A DNA stretch of 14,112 bases from Elusimicrobiaceae bacterium (GTDB taxonomy: Bacteria; Elusimicrobiota; Elusimicrobia; Elusimicrobiales; Elusimicrobiaceae): contig JAGCKY010000034.1 in assembly GCA_017647245.1 (NCBI GenBank), positions 1 through 14,112 on the forward strand. Reading direction: 5' to 3'. The notes below the pieces were generated by a model. The model saw nothing but the letters and a program-made list of their open reading frames with translations, searched no databases and had not been told where the DNA came from. This document shows positions 1 to 6,120 of the stretch, piece by piece. The position numbers were made by a program, and so were the translations under genes. Position 1 is the first letter of the stretch; every line of letters starts with the position of its first letter.

Positions 1-1
1 C

Positions 2-139
2 ATTGCTACCATTCCTTCTTCTTCCGAGCAAGACGGTATCGTTTTGGAAGAAGTGCAAATGGGGTTTACGATGAACGATAAGGTGTTACGTCCGGCCCGC
101 GTAGTAGTGGGGAAAGCGCAGCAAGAAGCACAGCAGTAA
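2..139 (+). CDS. grpE: GrpE nucleotide exchange factor, C-terminal end (5' partial)
   Basis: Only the last 45 codons are present; the reading frame enters from the left edge and stops with TAA at 137-139. The visible protein contains DGIVLEEVQMGFTMNDKVLRPARVVVGK, here split for reading as DGIVLEEVQMGF and TMNDKVLRPARVVVGK. This matches the conserved C-terminal beta domain of GrpE, which usually reads G-x-V-x-x-E-x-Q-x-G-Y-x-x-x-D-R-V-L-R-P-A-x-V-x-V. By family knowledge, GrpE opens the DnaK nucleotide-binding domain to release ADP, and this beta domain contacts DnaK. dnaK follows after 31 bases, the standard grpE-dnaK order, so the two are probably cotranscribed from a promoter left of the window. 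A very short run of a conserved fold is the only limit on certainty. Confidence 0.88.
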   Translation: MATIPSSSEQDGIVLEEVQMGFTMNDKVLRPARVVVGKAQQEAQQ

Positions 140-170
140 ATTAAAAATTTCAAAGTAAGGAGATACAAGT

Positions 171-2051
171 ATGGCTAAAATTATTGGTATTGATTTAGGA
201 ACTTCCAACACCGCCGCGGCGGTTATGGAAGGCGGCAGAGGAACGATTATTCCGTCTGCGGAAGGAAGCTCTATTGGGGGCAAAGCGTTCCCCTCTTATG
301 TGGCTTTTACAAAAGACGGTCAACGTCTTGTGGGCGAACCGGCACGCCGCCAAGCGATTGCCAACCCGGAAGGTACCGTAACCGCCTTCAAACGCAAAAT
401 GGGGGAAAACTACAAATATAATTTACGCGGACAGGAATTTACCCCGCAACAATTATCCGCTTTCGTCTTGCAGAAAGTGAAAAAAGATGCAGAGGCCTTT
501 TTAGGCGAGCCGGTGGAAAAAGCCGTCATCACCGTTCCGGCGTATTTTAACGATAACCAGCGCCAAGCTACCAAAGACGCGGGCCGTATTGCGGGACTAG
601 AAGTAGTTCGCTTGGTAAACGAGCCGACCGCGGCGGCGCTCGCCTTCGGTATTGATAAAGCCGGCAAAGAGCAAAAGATTTTAGTGTTTGACTTGGGCGG
701 CGGTACATTAGATGTAACCATTATGGAAATGGGTAAAGAAGGTACGTTTGACGTGCTTTCCACGTCCGGCGATACACAACTGGGCGGTACGGATATGGAT
801 AATGCCATTATCGCGTGGATGGTAGATGAATTTAAGAAATCTACGGGCATTGATTTGTCTGCCGACAAACAGGCGCAACAACGCTTAAAAGAAGCGGCCG
901 AAAAAGCGAAAATTGAACTTTCCACCACCATGGAAACCGACATCAATTTGCCGTTTATTACCGCCGATGCCACAGGCCCGAAACACTTGGAACTCAAACT
1001 TTCCCGCGCCAAATTGGAAAGCTTGGTAGACAGCATTGTCAAACGCTGCGGTAAATCCATTGACCAAGCTTTGTCTGATGCCGAACTGACCGCAAACGGC
1101 GTAGACCGCATCATTTTGGTCGGCGGTCCGACCCGTATGCCGATCGTGCAAAAATACGTGGAAGAACACGTCGGCAAGAAAATTGAACGCGGCATTGACC
1201 CCATGGAATGTGTGGCCATTGGTGCTAGCGTACAAGCCGGTATTTTAACGGGCGAAGTAAAAGACGTGCTCTTGTTGGACGTCACGCCGCTGTCACTCGG
1301 TTTGGAAACCTTGGGCGGTGTGTGCACGCGCTTAATTGAACGCAACACCACAATCCCGGTGCGCCGCACGCAAATTTTCTCCACTGCCTCTGACAATCAG
1401 CCCGCGGTGACGATTAACGTCTTACAGGGCGAACGCCCCATGGCCAAAGACAATGTGCCTTTAGGGAAATTTGATTTGGACGGTATCCCGCCCGCTCCGC
1501 GCGGTGTGCCGCAAATTGAAGTGACCTTTGATATTGATGCCAACGGTATTTTGAACGTATCGGCCAAAGACCTCGGCACCAATAAAGAGCAGCACATTAC
1601 CATCAGCTCGCCGAACAAACTGAGCGACGCCGAAGTAGAAAAATTTGTCAAAGACGCAGAGAAATTTGCCGAAGAAGACAAAAAGCACAAAGAGTTTGTG
1701 GAAGCCAAAAACGAAGGCGACAGCGTACTGTATCAAACCGAAAAGGCCTTGAAAGATTACGGTGATAAAGTATCGCAAGACGACCGCTTGGCCATTGACC
1801 GTGCGTTAAATGACTTGCGCGACGCGCTCAAAACCGAAGACGCCGCCAAAATCCGCTCGGCCAAAGATGCGACCTTGCAAGCCAGCCAAAAATTAGGTGA
1901 AGCGATGTACAAAGCCCAACAAGGGCAAGCAGGTGCGGCAGGTGCGCAGGCCGCGGGTGCACAACCCGGTCCGGACGCCGCCAATGCCGGCGCACAAGCC
2001 AACGCCGGTGGCAAAGACGACGTAGTAGAAGCCGAAGTGGTTGATAAATAA
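171..2051 (+). CDS. dnaK: Molecular chaperone DnaK (Hsp70)
   Basis: ATP-driven cytosolic chaperone working with GrpE and DnaJ. The 626-residue protein has the whole Hsp70 layout. The nucleotide-binding domain spans about 1-361 and contains IGIDLGTSN (5-13), TVPAYFND (121-128), [10 protein letters not shown] (174-183) and VGGPTRMP (317-324). The hydrophobic linker KDVLLLD is at 364-370. A substrate-binding domain and lid follow, and the tail is A/G/Q-rich and ends in [11 protein letters not shown], an EEVD-like tail. The start is fixed by TAAGGAGA at 156-163, seven bases before ATG. Between KRKMG (74-78) and GQEF (87-90) there are only eight residues, so the insert of about 23 residues found here in proteobacterial DnaK is missing. 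The usual Asp in the NPDE-like motif is Met345 ([10 protein letters not shown]), as in some archaeal-type DnaK proteins. It is the distal gene of the grpE operon. Confidence 0.97.
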   Translation: MAKIIGIDLGTSNTAAAVMEGGRGTIIPSAEGSSIGGKAFPSYVAFTKDGQRLVGEPARRQAIANPEGTVTAFKRKMGENYKYNLRGQEFTPQQLSAFVLQKVKKDAEAFLGEPVEKAVITVPAYFNDNQRQATKDAGRIAGLEVVRLVNEPTAAALAFGIDKAGKEQKILVFDLGGGTLDVTIMEMGKEGTFDVLSTSGDTQLGGTDMDNAIIAWMVDEFKKSTGIDLSADKQAQQRLKEAAEKAKIELSTTMETDINLPFITADATGPKHLELKLSRAKLESLVDSIVKRCGKSIDQALSDAELTANGVDRIILVGGPTRMPIVQKYVEEHVGKKIERGIDPMECVAIGASVQAGILTGEVKDVLLLDVTPLSLGLETLGGVCTRLIERNTTIPVRRTQIFSTASDNQPAVTINVLQGERPMAKDNVPLGKFDLDGIPPAPRGVPQIEVTFDIDANGILNVSAKDLGTNKEQHITISSPNKLSDAEVEKFVKDAEKFAEEDKKHKEFVEAKNEGDSVLYQTEKALKDYGDKVSQDDRLAIDRALNDLRDALKTEDAAKIRSAKDATLQASQKLGEAMYKAQQGQAGAAGAQAAGAQPGPDAANAGAQANAGGKDDVVEAEVVDK

Positions 2052-2069
2052 GAGATAAATCTACAAAAG

Positions 2070-2098
2070 AAAAGGGAGCCCAAAAGGCTCCCTTTTTT
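2070..2098. terminator. Bidirectional rho-independent terminator between dnaK and pilin 1
   Basis: The stem GGGAGCC (2074-2080) pairs with GGCTCCC (2086-2092) around a CAAAA loop, extended by an A run on the left and six T on the right (2093-2098). Read on the minus strand, the same hairpin is followed by TTTT-C-TTTT. It therefore fits as terminator for dnaK (stop 2051) and for the convergent pilin gene (stop 2120). Confidence 0.9.
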
Positions 2099-2119
2099 AG
2101 TTCCACAGGAATTATTTAA

Positions 2120-2758
2120 CTAAAAAGAAAACTCGCATCCGCATGCGGCAGTACTTGCGCAATTGTTCACGCAAGAAGGCTGTGCGCCGATGCTTTTACA
2201 CAAACGTCTCCCTTCCGCGTCACCGTAAGAGTAACATCTCCATTGGTCTGTTTCATAAGCAAGCCAAAGGCGAACGGTGCAATTTTGACACTGTCCTGTA
2301 ATTCGTGGATTATAGACAGTTGTAGTTGCTTCTTTGACGGGGTTTAAGGTGCTTCCGTTTGGCAAGGTGATGGTTGCGGAGGGATTATTTTTCCCTGTGA
2401 TAGTATATCCGGCTGGCAGATCAATATCCCAATTATCGGGATCATTTGTATAAACACCGTTGGCAAGAAAATAAACCTGATTGGCTTGTTTAATGGCTTT
2501 CATCAAAATGGCTATTTCCGTTAAGCGTGCTCTTTTCACGGCCAATTGATACTGCGGCAACGCAATAGCGGCTAATATGCCGATAATTAAAACCACTACT
2601 AATAATTCAATCAGAGTAAATGCTTTTGTTTTTGTCGTCATTCCGTGCGTGGACACGGAATCCAGGTTTTTATAAAAGTTGTGTTTCCTTATAAACGGAC
2701 TGAATCCCGGATCCATGTCCGGGATGACGGCATAATTTGGTGTTTCTTTTTTGTTCAT
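2120..2758 (-). CDS. Type IV pilin / pseudopilin with an extended, repeat-encoded leader (pilin 1)
   Basis: Secreted prepilin-like protein of 212 residues, processed at the inner membrane by prepilin peptidase and assembled by a type IV pilus or type II secretion machine elsewhere in the genome. The class III signal [10 protein letters not shown] starts at residue 46, with the conserved Glu at +5 and the hydrophobic helix to about residue 67, ending ALPQYQ. Ala replaces the usual Gly at -1. The leader is 46 residues long instead of the usual 5-10, because residues 10-41 are encoded by a palindromic element (2636-2729). The start at 2758 is supported by GAGGAGA eight bases or so upstream. An internal ATG (Met40, 2641) would give the normal short leader MTTKTKA. 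The C-terminal half is Cys-rich (QCQNC, CVNNC, ACGC), suggesting disulfides. It is transcribed against both neighbours from its own promoter at 2947-2974. Which pilus it serves cannot be told. Confidence 0.9.
   Translation of the reverse strand: MNKKETPNYAVIPDMDPGFSPFIRKHNFYKNLDSVSTHGMTTKTKAFTLIELLVVVLIIGILAAIALPQYQLAVKRARLTEIAILMKAIKQANQVYFLANGVYTNDPDNWDIDLPAGYTITGKNNPSATITLPNGSTLNPVKEATTTVYNPRITGQCQNCTVRLWLAYETDQWRCYSYGDAEGRRLCKSIGAQPSCVNNCASTAACGCEFSF
2636..2729 (-). repeat. Two-hairpin palindromic element E1 inside the pilin 1 leader
   Basis: A 94-base element with terminal inverted repeats CGTCAT (2636-2641) and ATGACG (2724-2729). Inside are two perfect 8-bp hairpins: ATTCCGTG/CACGGAAT (2640-2647 and 2654-2661) and ATCCCGGA/TCCGGGAT (2704-2711 and 2718-2725), each with a 6-base loop, separated by 42 bases. 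It is translated in frame as residues 10-41 of pilin 1 (VIPDMDPGF...STHGMT). Its size and ends resemble the broad class of palindromic repeats that insert in frame in genes, such as Rickettsia palindromic elements. Homology to any named family is not shown. Confidence 0.85.
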
Positions 2759-2763
2759 ATTGT

Positions 2764-2770
2764 TCTCCTC
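2764..2770 (-). promoter_or_regulatory. Shine-Dalgarno site fixing the pilin 1 start
   Basis: On the minus strand GAGGAGA ends five bases before the ATG at 2758. Nothing this good precedes the internal Met40 codon, so the long-leader start is the better choice. The site lies in a 16-base gap between element E2 and the start codon. Confidence 0.8.
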
Positions 2771-2774
2771 TATT

Positions 2775-2858
2775 CGTCATCTCGCAGTGTTTCTATGCGG
2801 GGTATAAGGTTGTTTCTGTTCCGGCCTATATTGCGCACTCCAACACTGCGCAATGGCG
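2775..2858 (-). repeat. Two-hairpin palindromic element E2 in the pilin 1 leader
   Basis: An 84-base element ending four bases before the pilin 1 Shine-Dalgarno site. On the pilin strand it aligns without gaps to element E3 (11640-11723) at 64 of 84 positions, in the same orientation relative to the gene. Stem A is perfect: ATTGCGCA/TGCGCAAT (2830-2837 and 2847-2854, 9-base loop). Stem B is degraded on the pilin strand (2779-2786 and 2796-2803), with two C-A mismatches. Those two positions would be G-U pairs in RNA of the plus strand. Confidence 0.85.
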
Positions 2859-2865
2859 AGGCCGG

Positions 2866-2901
2866 AAAAAATCTCTAAAACCTTGCACTCTATGTGCAAG
2901 G
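2866..2901 (-). terminator. Possible leader attenuator upstream of pilin 1
   Basis: On the minus strand CCTTGCAC (2901-2894) pairs with GTGCAAGG (2888-2881) around a 5-base loop, followed by TTTTAGAGATTTTTT. This looks like an intrinsic terminator. It lies about 40 bases after the predicted pilin 1 transcription start and before the gene, so it would act as an attenuator if real. No alternative antiterminator fold was identified. It could also stop antisense transcription from further right. Confidence 0.4.
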
Positions 2902-2946
2902 GGCCAGAAGCAAAAATCAGCACCCAGCAAATCCAACCACAAAAAA

Positions 2947-2974
2947 AGTATACCAAAAAAAAAAAACAAGTCAA
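2947..2974 (-). promoter_or_regulatory. Pilin 1 promoter with a T12 spacer
   Basis: On the minus strand: -35 TTGACT (2974-2969), a 16-base spacer made of TG, twelve T and GG, then -10 TATACT (2952-2947). This is near the sigma-70 consensus, and the predicted start is about 2940. From the -35 box to GGTA the sequence is identical to the promoter before the second pilin gene (11464-11491), including the exact T count. The rest of the gap up to 3075 holds only the leader elements described separately and the ribosome site of the divergent gene. Confidence 0.75.
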
Positions 2975-3075
2975 GCCCCCACCTCTACCTTTTTTCAAGT
3001 TGTTAAAAAAGAGGTGCAAAACAGAACTTTTATTGTAAGATATAGAGGTAGTTATTTTTACGCAAGGAGAAACGC

Positions 3076-3690
3076 ATGAAGAAAGTAATGATAGCTGTAT
3101 TAGGTCTATTGATGTTTGCCCCTGCTGTTTTTGCTGATAACTGGGGGTTGGGTCTAAAATTAGGAGCTGGTGAAAATGATCCGAAAGCCATAAAAGATAT
3201 TTATGATGCGGCGTTAGTTTCTAAAGAACTGGACGAAGGACCGGGTGTTTTCGGTTTGGAAGCGCTGTATGAATGGAATTTGGACGAAAAAAATAAAATC
3301 GGTGCCAAAGTCGGCTGGGATTATTACGGAGAAAACAAAGCCAAATTTACAGGTTTTGGTGAAATTAAAGAAAACACCTATGCTTTCCCGCTCACAGTAT
3401 ACTACAAACAAGATTACGGTATACAAAAATGGAGCTGGTTTGCCGGCGCCGGTATTACCATTCTTCGCACAAAAGTAGAAGGAGATATTGTTGGTGTTTA
3501 CAACGGAAGTGAAACAAAATCTAAAGTGTTCCCGCATATTGCCGCAGGTGCGGAATATCGCTTTAGCCAATTGTTTGCTTTGGGCGTAGAAGTACGCTAC
3601 AACATTGCTGCCAAAATTAAAAAAGAAGGTTATGTGTATTCTGACCGCACTGGTTTTGGCGGTGCTTTGACCGGACGTTTCTATTTCTAA
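3076..3690 (+). CDS. Outer-membrane beta-barrel protein, function unknown
   Basis: A 204-residue exported protein. Residues 1-20 are a typical Sec signal peptide (MKK, hydrophobic core, AVFA before Asp21). The mature part alternates polar and hydrophobic residues in short strands rich in Gly, Tyr and Trp, with recurrent GLxLKLGAG, FAGAGIT and AAGAEYRF stretches. It ends ALTGRFYF, with the C-terminal Phe used as a signal by the BAM outer-membrane assembly machine. Size and pattern fit an eight-stranded barrel of the OmpA/OmpW-like 'outer membrane beta-barrel' group. No pore or ligand function can be assigned. AAGGAG at 3064-3069 precedes the ATG. A weak candidate promoter is GTGCAA (3014) with TAAGAT (3036-3041). 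The gene is transcribed alone, divergently from pilin 1 and ahead of a strong terminator. Confidence 0.82.
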   Translation: MKKVMIAVLGLLMFAPAVFADNWGLGLKLGAGENDPKAIKDIYDAALVSKELDEGPGVFGLEALYEWNLDEKNKIGAKVGWDYYGENKAKFTGFGEIKENTYAFPLTVYYKQDYGIQKWSWFAGAGITILRTKVEGDIVGVYNGSETKSKVFPHIAAGAEYRFSQLFALGVEVRYNIAAKIKKEGYVYSDRTGFGGALTGRFYF

Positions 3691-3706
3691 TTTGAGTTAG
3701 AAAGAA

Positions 3707-3743
3707 CAAAACCCCGTTTCGCATTTTGCGTGCGGGGTTTTTT
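3707..3743 (+). terminator. Rho-independent terminator after the beta-barrel gene
   Basis: AAAACCCCG (3708-3716) pairs with CGGGGTTTT (3733-3741) around a loop that itself contains CGCA/TGCG. A T run completes it (3738-3743). It separates the barrel gene from the ATP synthase operon. Confidence 0.9.
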
Positions 3744-3777
3744 ATAATAATTTCTAATTTAAAAAACCTCTTTATTT

Positions 3778-3808
3778 CCTCTTGTAATTTACTACAATAT
3801 ACAAGAGG
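3778..3808 (+). promoter_or_regulatory. Inverted repeat at the 5' end of the ATP synthase operon
   Basis: CCTCTTGTA (3778-3786) and TACAAGAGG (3800-3808) form a perfect 9-bp inverted repeat around 13 bases. The gap holds a possible -10 box, TACAAT (3793-3798). The only -35 candidate is poor (TTTATT, 3771-3776). The right arm includes the AGAGG that serves as Shine-Dalgarno for the first gene (ATG 3818). It could be a DNA operator over the promoter, or, if transcription starts further left, a hairpin hiding the ribosome site. The sequence does not decide between them. Confidence 0.45.
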
Positions 3809-3817
3809 GAATTTTTT

Positions 3818-4054
3818 ATGAAATTGAGCCCGTTTTCCGCGCAGGATTTTGCCACAATCAGCACGCTGGGCTTGGAATTTGCCGTGGCGGTGGCGCTCGG
3901 CGTGGGCGGCGGATACTTAGCGGACCAAAAATGGGCCCTTGCTCCGTGGGGAACGGTGGCAGGTGTGTTTGCGGGTTTTGCGCTCGGAATGTATATCGTA
4001 ATTAAAGAAGCTAAACGCCTGGAAAAAGAAAACGCCCTCAAGGATAAAAAATAA
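3818..4054 (+). CDS. atpZ: AtpZ/AtpI-family small membrane protein of the ATP synthase operon
   Basis: A 78-residue protein with two predicted membrane helices, about residues 17-36 (Gly-rich, EFAVAVALGVGGGYLAD) and 41-62, and a charged, Lys-rich tail. The GxxxG-rich first helix followed by Leu-Ala-Asp matches the AtpZ/AtpI family, which sits at the head of F-ATPase operons and is proposed to help c-ring assembly or ion handling. With two helices rather than four it is closer to AtpZ than to classical AtpI. GAGGG at 3806-3809 lies before ATG, within an inverted repeat. The stop TAA overlaps the atpB start by one base (TAATG), implying translational coupling. The family is recognised from pattern and place; the biochemical role is unsettled even in model organisms. 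Confidence 0.8.
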   Translation: MKLSPFSAQDFATISTLGLEFAVAVALGVGGGYLADQKWALAPWGTVAGVFAGFALGMYIVIKEAKRLEKENALKDKK

Positions 4055-4815
4055 TGGACGTAGCGGAAACTATAGCGCATCATATTTTAGACCACGATTT
4101 TGGTGTCATGGTCGGCACGATTCACTTGCCGTTTACCGTGCATACCGTGACGATGTTTTGCATCAGCGTGGCGCTGTTTGTGGCGGCATACTTAATGACG
4201 CTAAAAGGCAAAAGTGTTTTTGCGCGCCTGATGAACACCTTAGGCGAAGAATATGTGGCCTTTATGCGCGATGGTATTGTCGTGCCGGGTATGGGGGAAG
4301 AAGGCAAACAATTTCTCTCTTATTTCTGTACACTTTTCTTATTTATTTTATTTTCCAATTTAGCCGGACTTATCCCCGATGTAAAGACCATCACTTCCAA
4401 CATTTCCGTCACCGGCGCGCTGGCCATTTGTTCGGGCGTGCTGATTGTGTATTGTGGCATTAAATTTCACGGCGTGGCGGGCTTTATCAAAACCTTTGTG
4501 CCGGGTGGAACACCGTGGTGGCTGGTGCCGCTTATTTTCCCGTTGGAAGTGATTAGTTTAATTATCCGTGTATGTGTACTGGCGATCCGTCTATTTGCCA
4601 ATATGCTCTCGGGCCACATGGTGCTTTTGAGTCTATTGTTAATCGTATTTATTATCGGGCAAATGAGCAAAATTGCGGGCACGGGCGCGGCAATCCCCGC
4701 TATGGGGCTGGAAATTTTTATGACGTTTTTGGAATTGTTGGTGGCGTTTTTGCAGGCGTATGTGTTTACGTTGCTGACGTCTATTTACGCAGGACTTGTG
4801 ATTCATTCGCATTAA
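4054..4815 (+). CDS. atpB: ATP synthase F0 subunit a
   Basis: Stator subunit of the membrane F0 motor, forming the two half-channels that carry ions to and from the c-ring. The 253 residues contain five or more hydrophobic helices and the diagnostic segment AIRLFANMLSGH, in which Arg179 corresponds to the essential E. coli aArg210. His188 stands where E. coli has Glu219, and Glu227 stands where E. coli has His245. This is the reciprocal His/Glu exchange known in other subunit a proteins. Gln234 (LQAYVF) matches E. coli Gln252. It overlaps atpZ by one base and is followed 32 bases later by atpE. Length and motifs are normal. Confidence 0.96.
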   Translation: MDVAETIAHHILDHDFGVMVGTIHLPFTVHTVTMFCISVALFVAAYLMTLKGKSVFARLMNTLGEEYVAFMRDGIVVPGMGEEGKQFLSYFCTLFLFILFSNLAGLIPDVKTITSNISVTGALAICSGVLIVYCGIKFHGVAGFIKTFVPGGTPWWLVPLIFPLEVISLIIRVCVLAIRLFANMLSGHMVLLSLLLIVFIIGQMSKIAGTGAAIPAMGLEIFMTFLELLVAFLQAYVFTLLTSIYAGLVIHSH

Positions 4816-4847
4816 TTTAACGCGCACAAGCGCACAAGGAGATACGT

Positions 4848-5075
4848 ATGGAACTAGCAGTACTTAAATATGTAGCCGCCGGTATTGGCGCAGGTCTGAC
4901 CGTGATCGGAGCGGGCTTAGGTTTGGGTAAAATCGGTAATGCGGCCTTGGAAGGTACGGCCCGCCAACCCGAAGCCGGAAACGCTATCCGCACGACCATG
5001 ATTATTATTGCCGCTTTGTTAGAAGGTGCGGCTATGTTGGGCTTGGTGATTTGTTTGCTCGCCATGGTAATGTAA
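4848..5075 (+). CDS. atpE: ATP synthase F0 subunit c (ring proteolipid)
   Basis: A 75-residue hairpin of two membrane helices joined by the polar loop ARQPE (38-42). Copies form the rotating ring, and Glu59 in ALLEGAA is the ion-binding carboxylate. Helix 1 has the Gly-repeat GAGLGLGKIG needed for tight ring packing. In sodium-binding rings a Gln in helix 1 and Ser/Thr after the Glu complete the site. Here those positions are Leu26, Gly60 and Ala61, so proton coupling is inferred. AAGGAG precedes the ATG. The 32-base gap before it, with a better ribosome site than its neighbours, is typical for the subunit made in most copies. Confidence 0.95.
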   Translation: MELAVLKYVAAGIGAGLTVIGAGLGLGKIGNAALEGTARQPEAGNAIRTTMIIIAALLEGAAMLGLVICLLAMVM

Positions 5076-5082
5076 GCAATAT

Positions 5083-5580
5083 ATGGACCAACTGTTAAAC
5101 CCGAATTTCGGGGTCTTTGCGCTGACCATTGTAAACTTTTTGCTGCTCGTATGGCTGCTGCATAAGTTTGCGTGGAAAGGGATTATCGGAGCGTTAGAAC
5201 GCCGCGAAAAACAAATCGCGGACGATAAAGCGCTGGCGGCCCAAGCGCGTGCGGATTCCGAAAAAATGAGAGCAGAGCTGGACAGCAAATTGCAACACAT
5301 TGCGCAGGAAGCTACCCAAAAAATGCAAGAGGCGGTGGCGGTCGGCAATGCGCAAAAAGAGCAGTTGCTTGCCGAAACAAAACAGCAGGCGGAGCGTTTA
5401 CTGGCGCAAGCCAAAGAACAAATTGAGGCCGAAAAAAATCAGGCCCTAAAAGACGTACGCGCCCAAGTGGTGCAAACGGCTTTGCTGGCGGCCTCTAAAA
5501 TTACACAGCAACAGCTTAATGAAAAATCTGCCGCGCAAACGGTAGATGAGGTATTGCGCGATTTGCAAAAGCGCGGCTAG
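5083..5580 (+). CDS. atpF: ATP synthase F0 subunit b
   Basis: Peripheral stalk subunit of 165 residues. The N-terminal part (about 9-30, FGVFALTIVNFLLLVWLLHK) is the single membrane anchor. The rest is a long charged helix rich in Ala, Gln, Lys and Glu with heptad character from about 36 to 150, as expected for the right-handed coiled-coil dimer that binds subunit delta. The ATG lies seven bases after the atpE stop and has no clear Shine-Dalgarno site, so coupled translation from atpE is likely. Only one b gene is present, implying a homodimer. Confidence 0.94.
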   Translation: MDQLLNPNFGVFALTIVNFLLLVWLLHKFAWKGIIGALERREKQIADDKALAAQARADSEKMRAELDSKLQHIAQEATQKMQEAVAVGNAQKEQLLAETKQQAERLLAQAKEQIEAEKNQALKDVRAQVVQTALLAASKITQQQLNEKSAAQTVDEVLRDLQKRG

Positions 5581-5583
5581 ACT

Positions 5584-6111
5584 ATGAAAAGTACAGACCG
5601 TATTTTGGCTCAAAGATATGCCCGTGCGTATGACGCGTTGAGTAAAAACGACTCGGACGCTACGCGTGCGTGCCAAGCTTTGTGCGCGGCGGTGCAGGCC
5701 TTGCGTCAGGCGCAAGGTTATATGCATGACCCGGCAGTATCTTCGGCCGAAAAAACGGATTTTGTACATGCGTTGTTTAAGCAAGAGCCGCACGTGGAAA
5801 ATTTGCTCAAAGCACTGTTGCAAGCCAAACGCTATTATTTGTTAGAGCCCTGCGCGGCAGAAGTGCAGAAATTGGCCGATAAACGCTTGGGTATTGTGCG
5901 TGCGCAGGTAGAAACGGCGTTTGAATTATCCGCGGCGCAAAAGAAAAAAGTAGAAGAAGTATTGAGTGAATTTTCGGGTAAACACGCACAAGCCAATTTC
6001 AAAGTAAATCCGCATTTATTAGGTGGCTTACGTGCGCGGCTGGAAGATACGCTCATTGACGGCAGTTTGCAAGGCAAGTTTAAAAAATTGGAAGAAGAAT
6101 TAACTAAGTAG
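5584..6111 (+). CDS. atpH: ATP synthase F1 subunit delta
   Basis: A 175-residue protein joining the top of F1 to the b stalk. The N-terminal helical part begins RILAQRYARAYDAL, the usual delta opening (A-x-R-Y-A-x-A-L). The C-terminal motif PHLLGGLRARLEDTLIDG (about 142-159) is the family signature G-G-x-x-x-x-x-x-D-x-x-x-D-x-S, with a KFKKLEEEL tail. It starts three bases after the atpF stop and ends nine bases before atpA. Length is normal. Confidence 0.94.
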   Translation: MKSTDRILAQRYARAYDALSKNDSDATRACQALCAAVQALRQAQGYMHDPAVSSAEKTDFVHALFKQEPHVENLLKALLQAKRYYLLEPCAAEVQKLADKRLGIVRAQVETAFELSAAQKKKVEEVLSEFSGKHAQANFKVNPHLLGGLRARLEDTLIDGSLQGKFKKLEEELTK

Positions 6112-6120
6112 GGTGTAAAT

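Noticed and set aside
410..1396. 328-codon open frame on the minus strand under dnaK
   Set aside because: It lies fully antisense to an unmistakable DnaK, its protein is low-complexity Ser/Ala-rich with no domain, and it has no ribosome site. It is a codon-bias shadow.
2636..2858. CRISPR array or mobile insertion sequence at the pilin loci
   Set aside because: There are no regularly spaced identical repeats, no transposase and no clear target duplication around E1-E4. They are palindromic elements, at most non-autonomous.
2645..3079. Several short plus-strand open frames in the gap before the beta-barrel gene
   Set aside because: They run through palindromic elements and the poly-A stretch of the minus-strand pilin promoter and none has a convincing start. 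Their [13 protein letters not shown] sequence is only a translation of the repeat.
4054..4815. His/Glu swap in subunit a as a novelty
   Set aside because: The reciprocal exchange relative to E. coli Glu219 and His245 is known in many subunit a proteins. It is recorded under the gene but is not new.
4821..4836. Direct repeat GCGCACAA GCGCACAA before atpE
   Set aside because: Two short copies only, next to a normal ribosome site. No array and no structure of note.
4848..5075. Sodium-coupled c-ring
   Set aside because: The helix 1 Gln and the Ser/Thr following the ion-binding Glu are absent, so there is no support for sodium binding.
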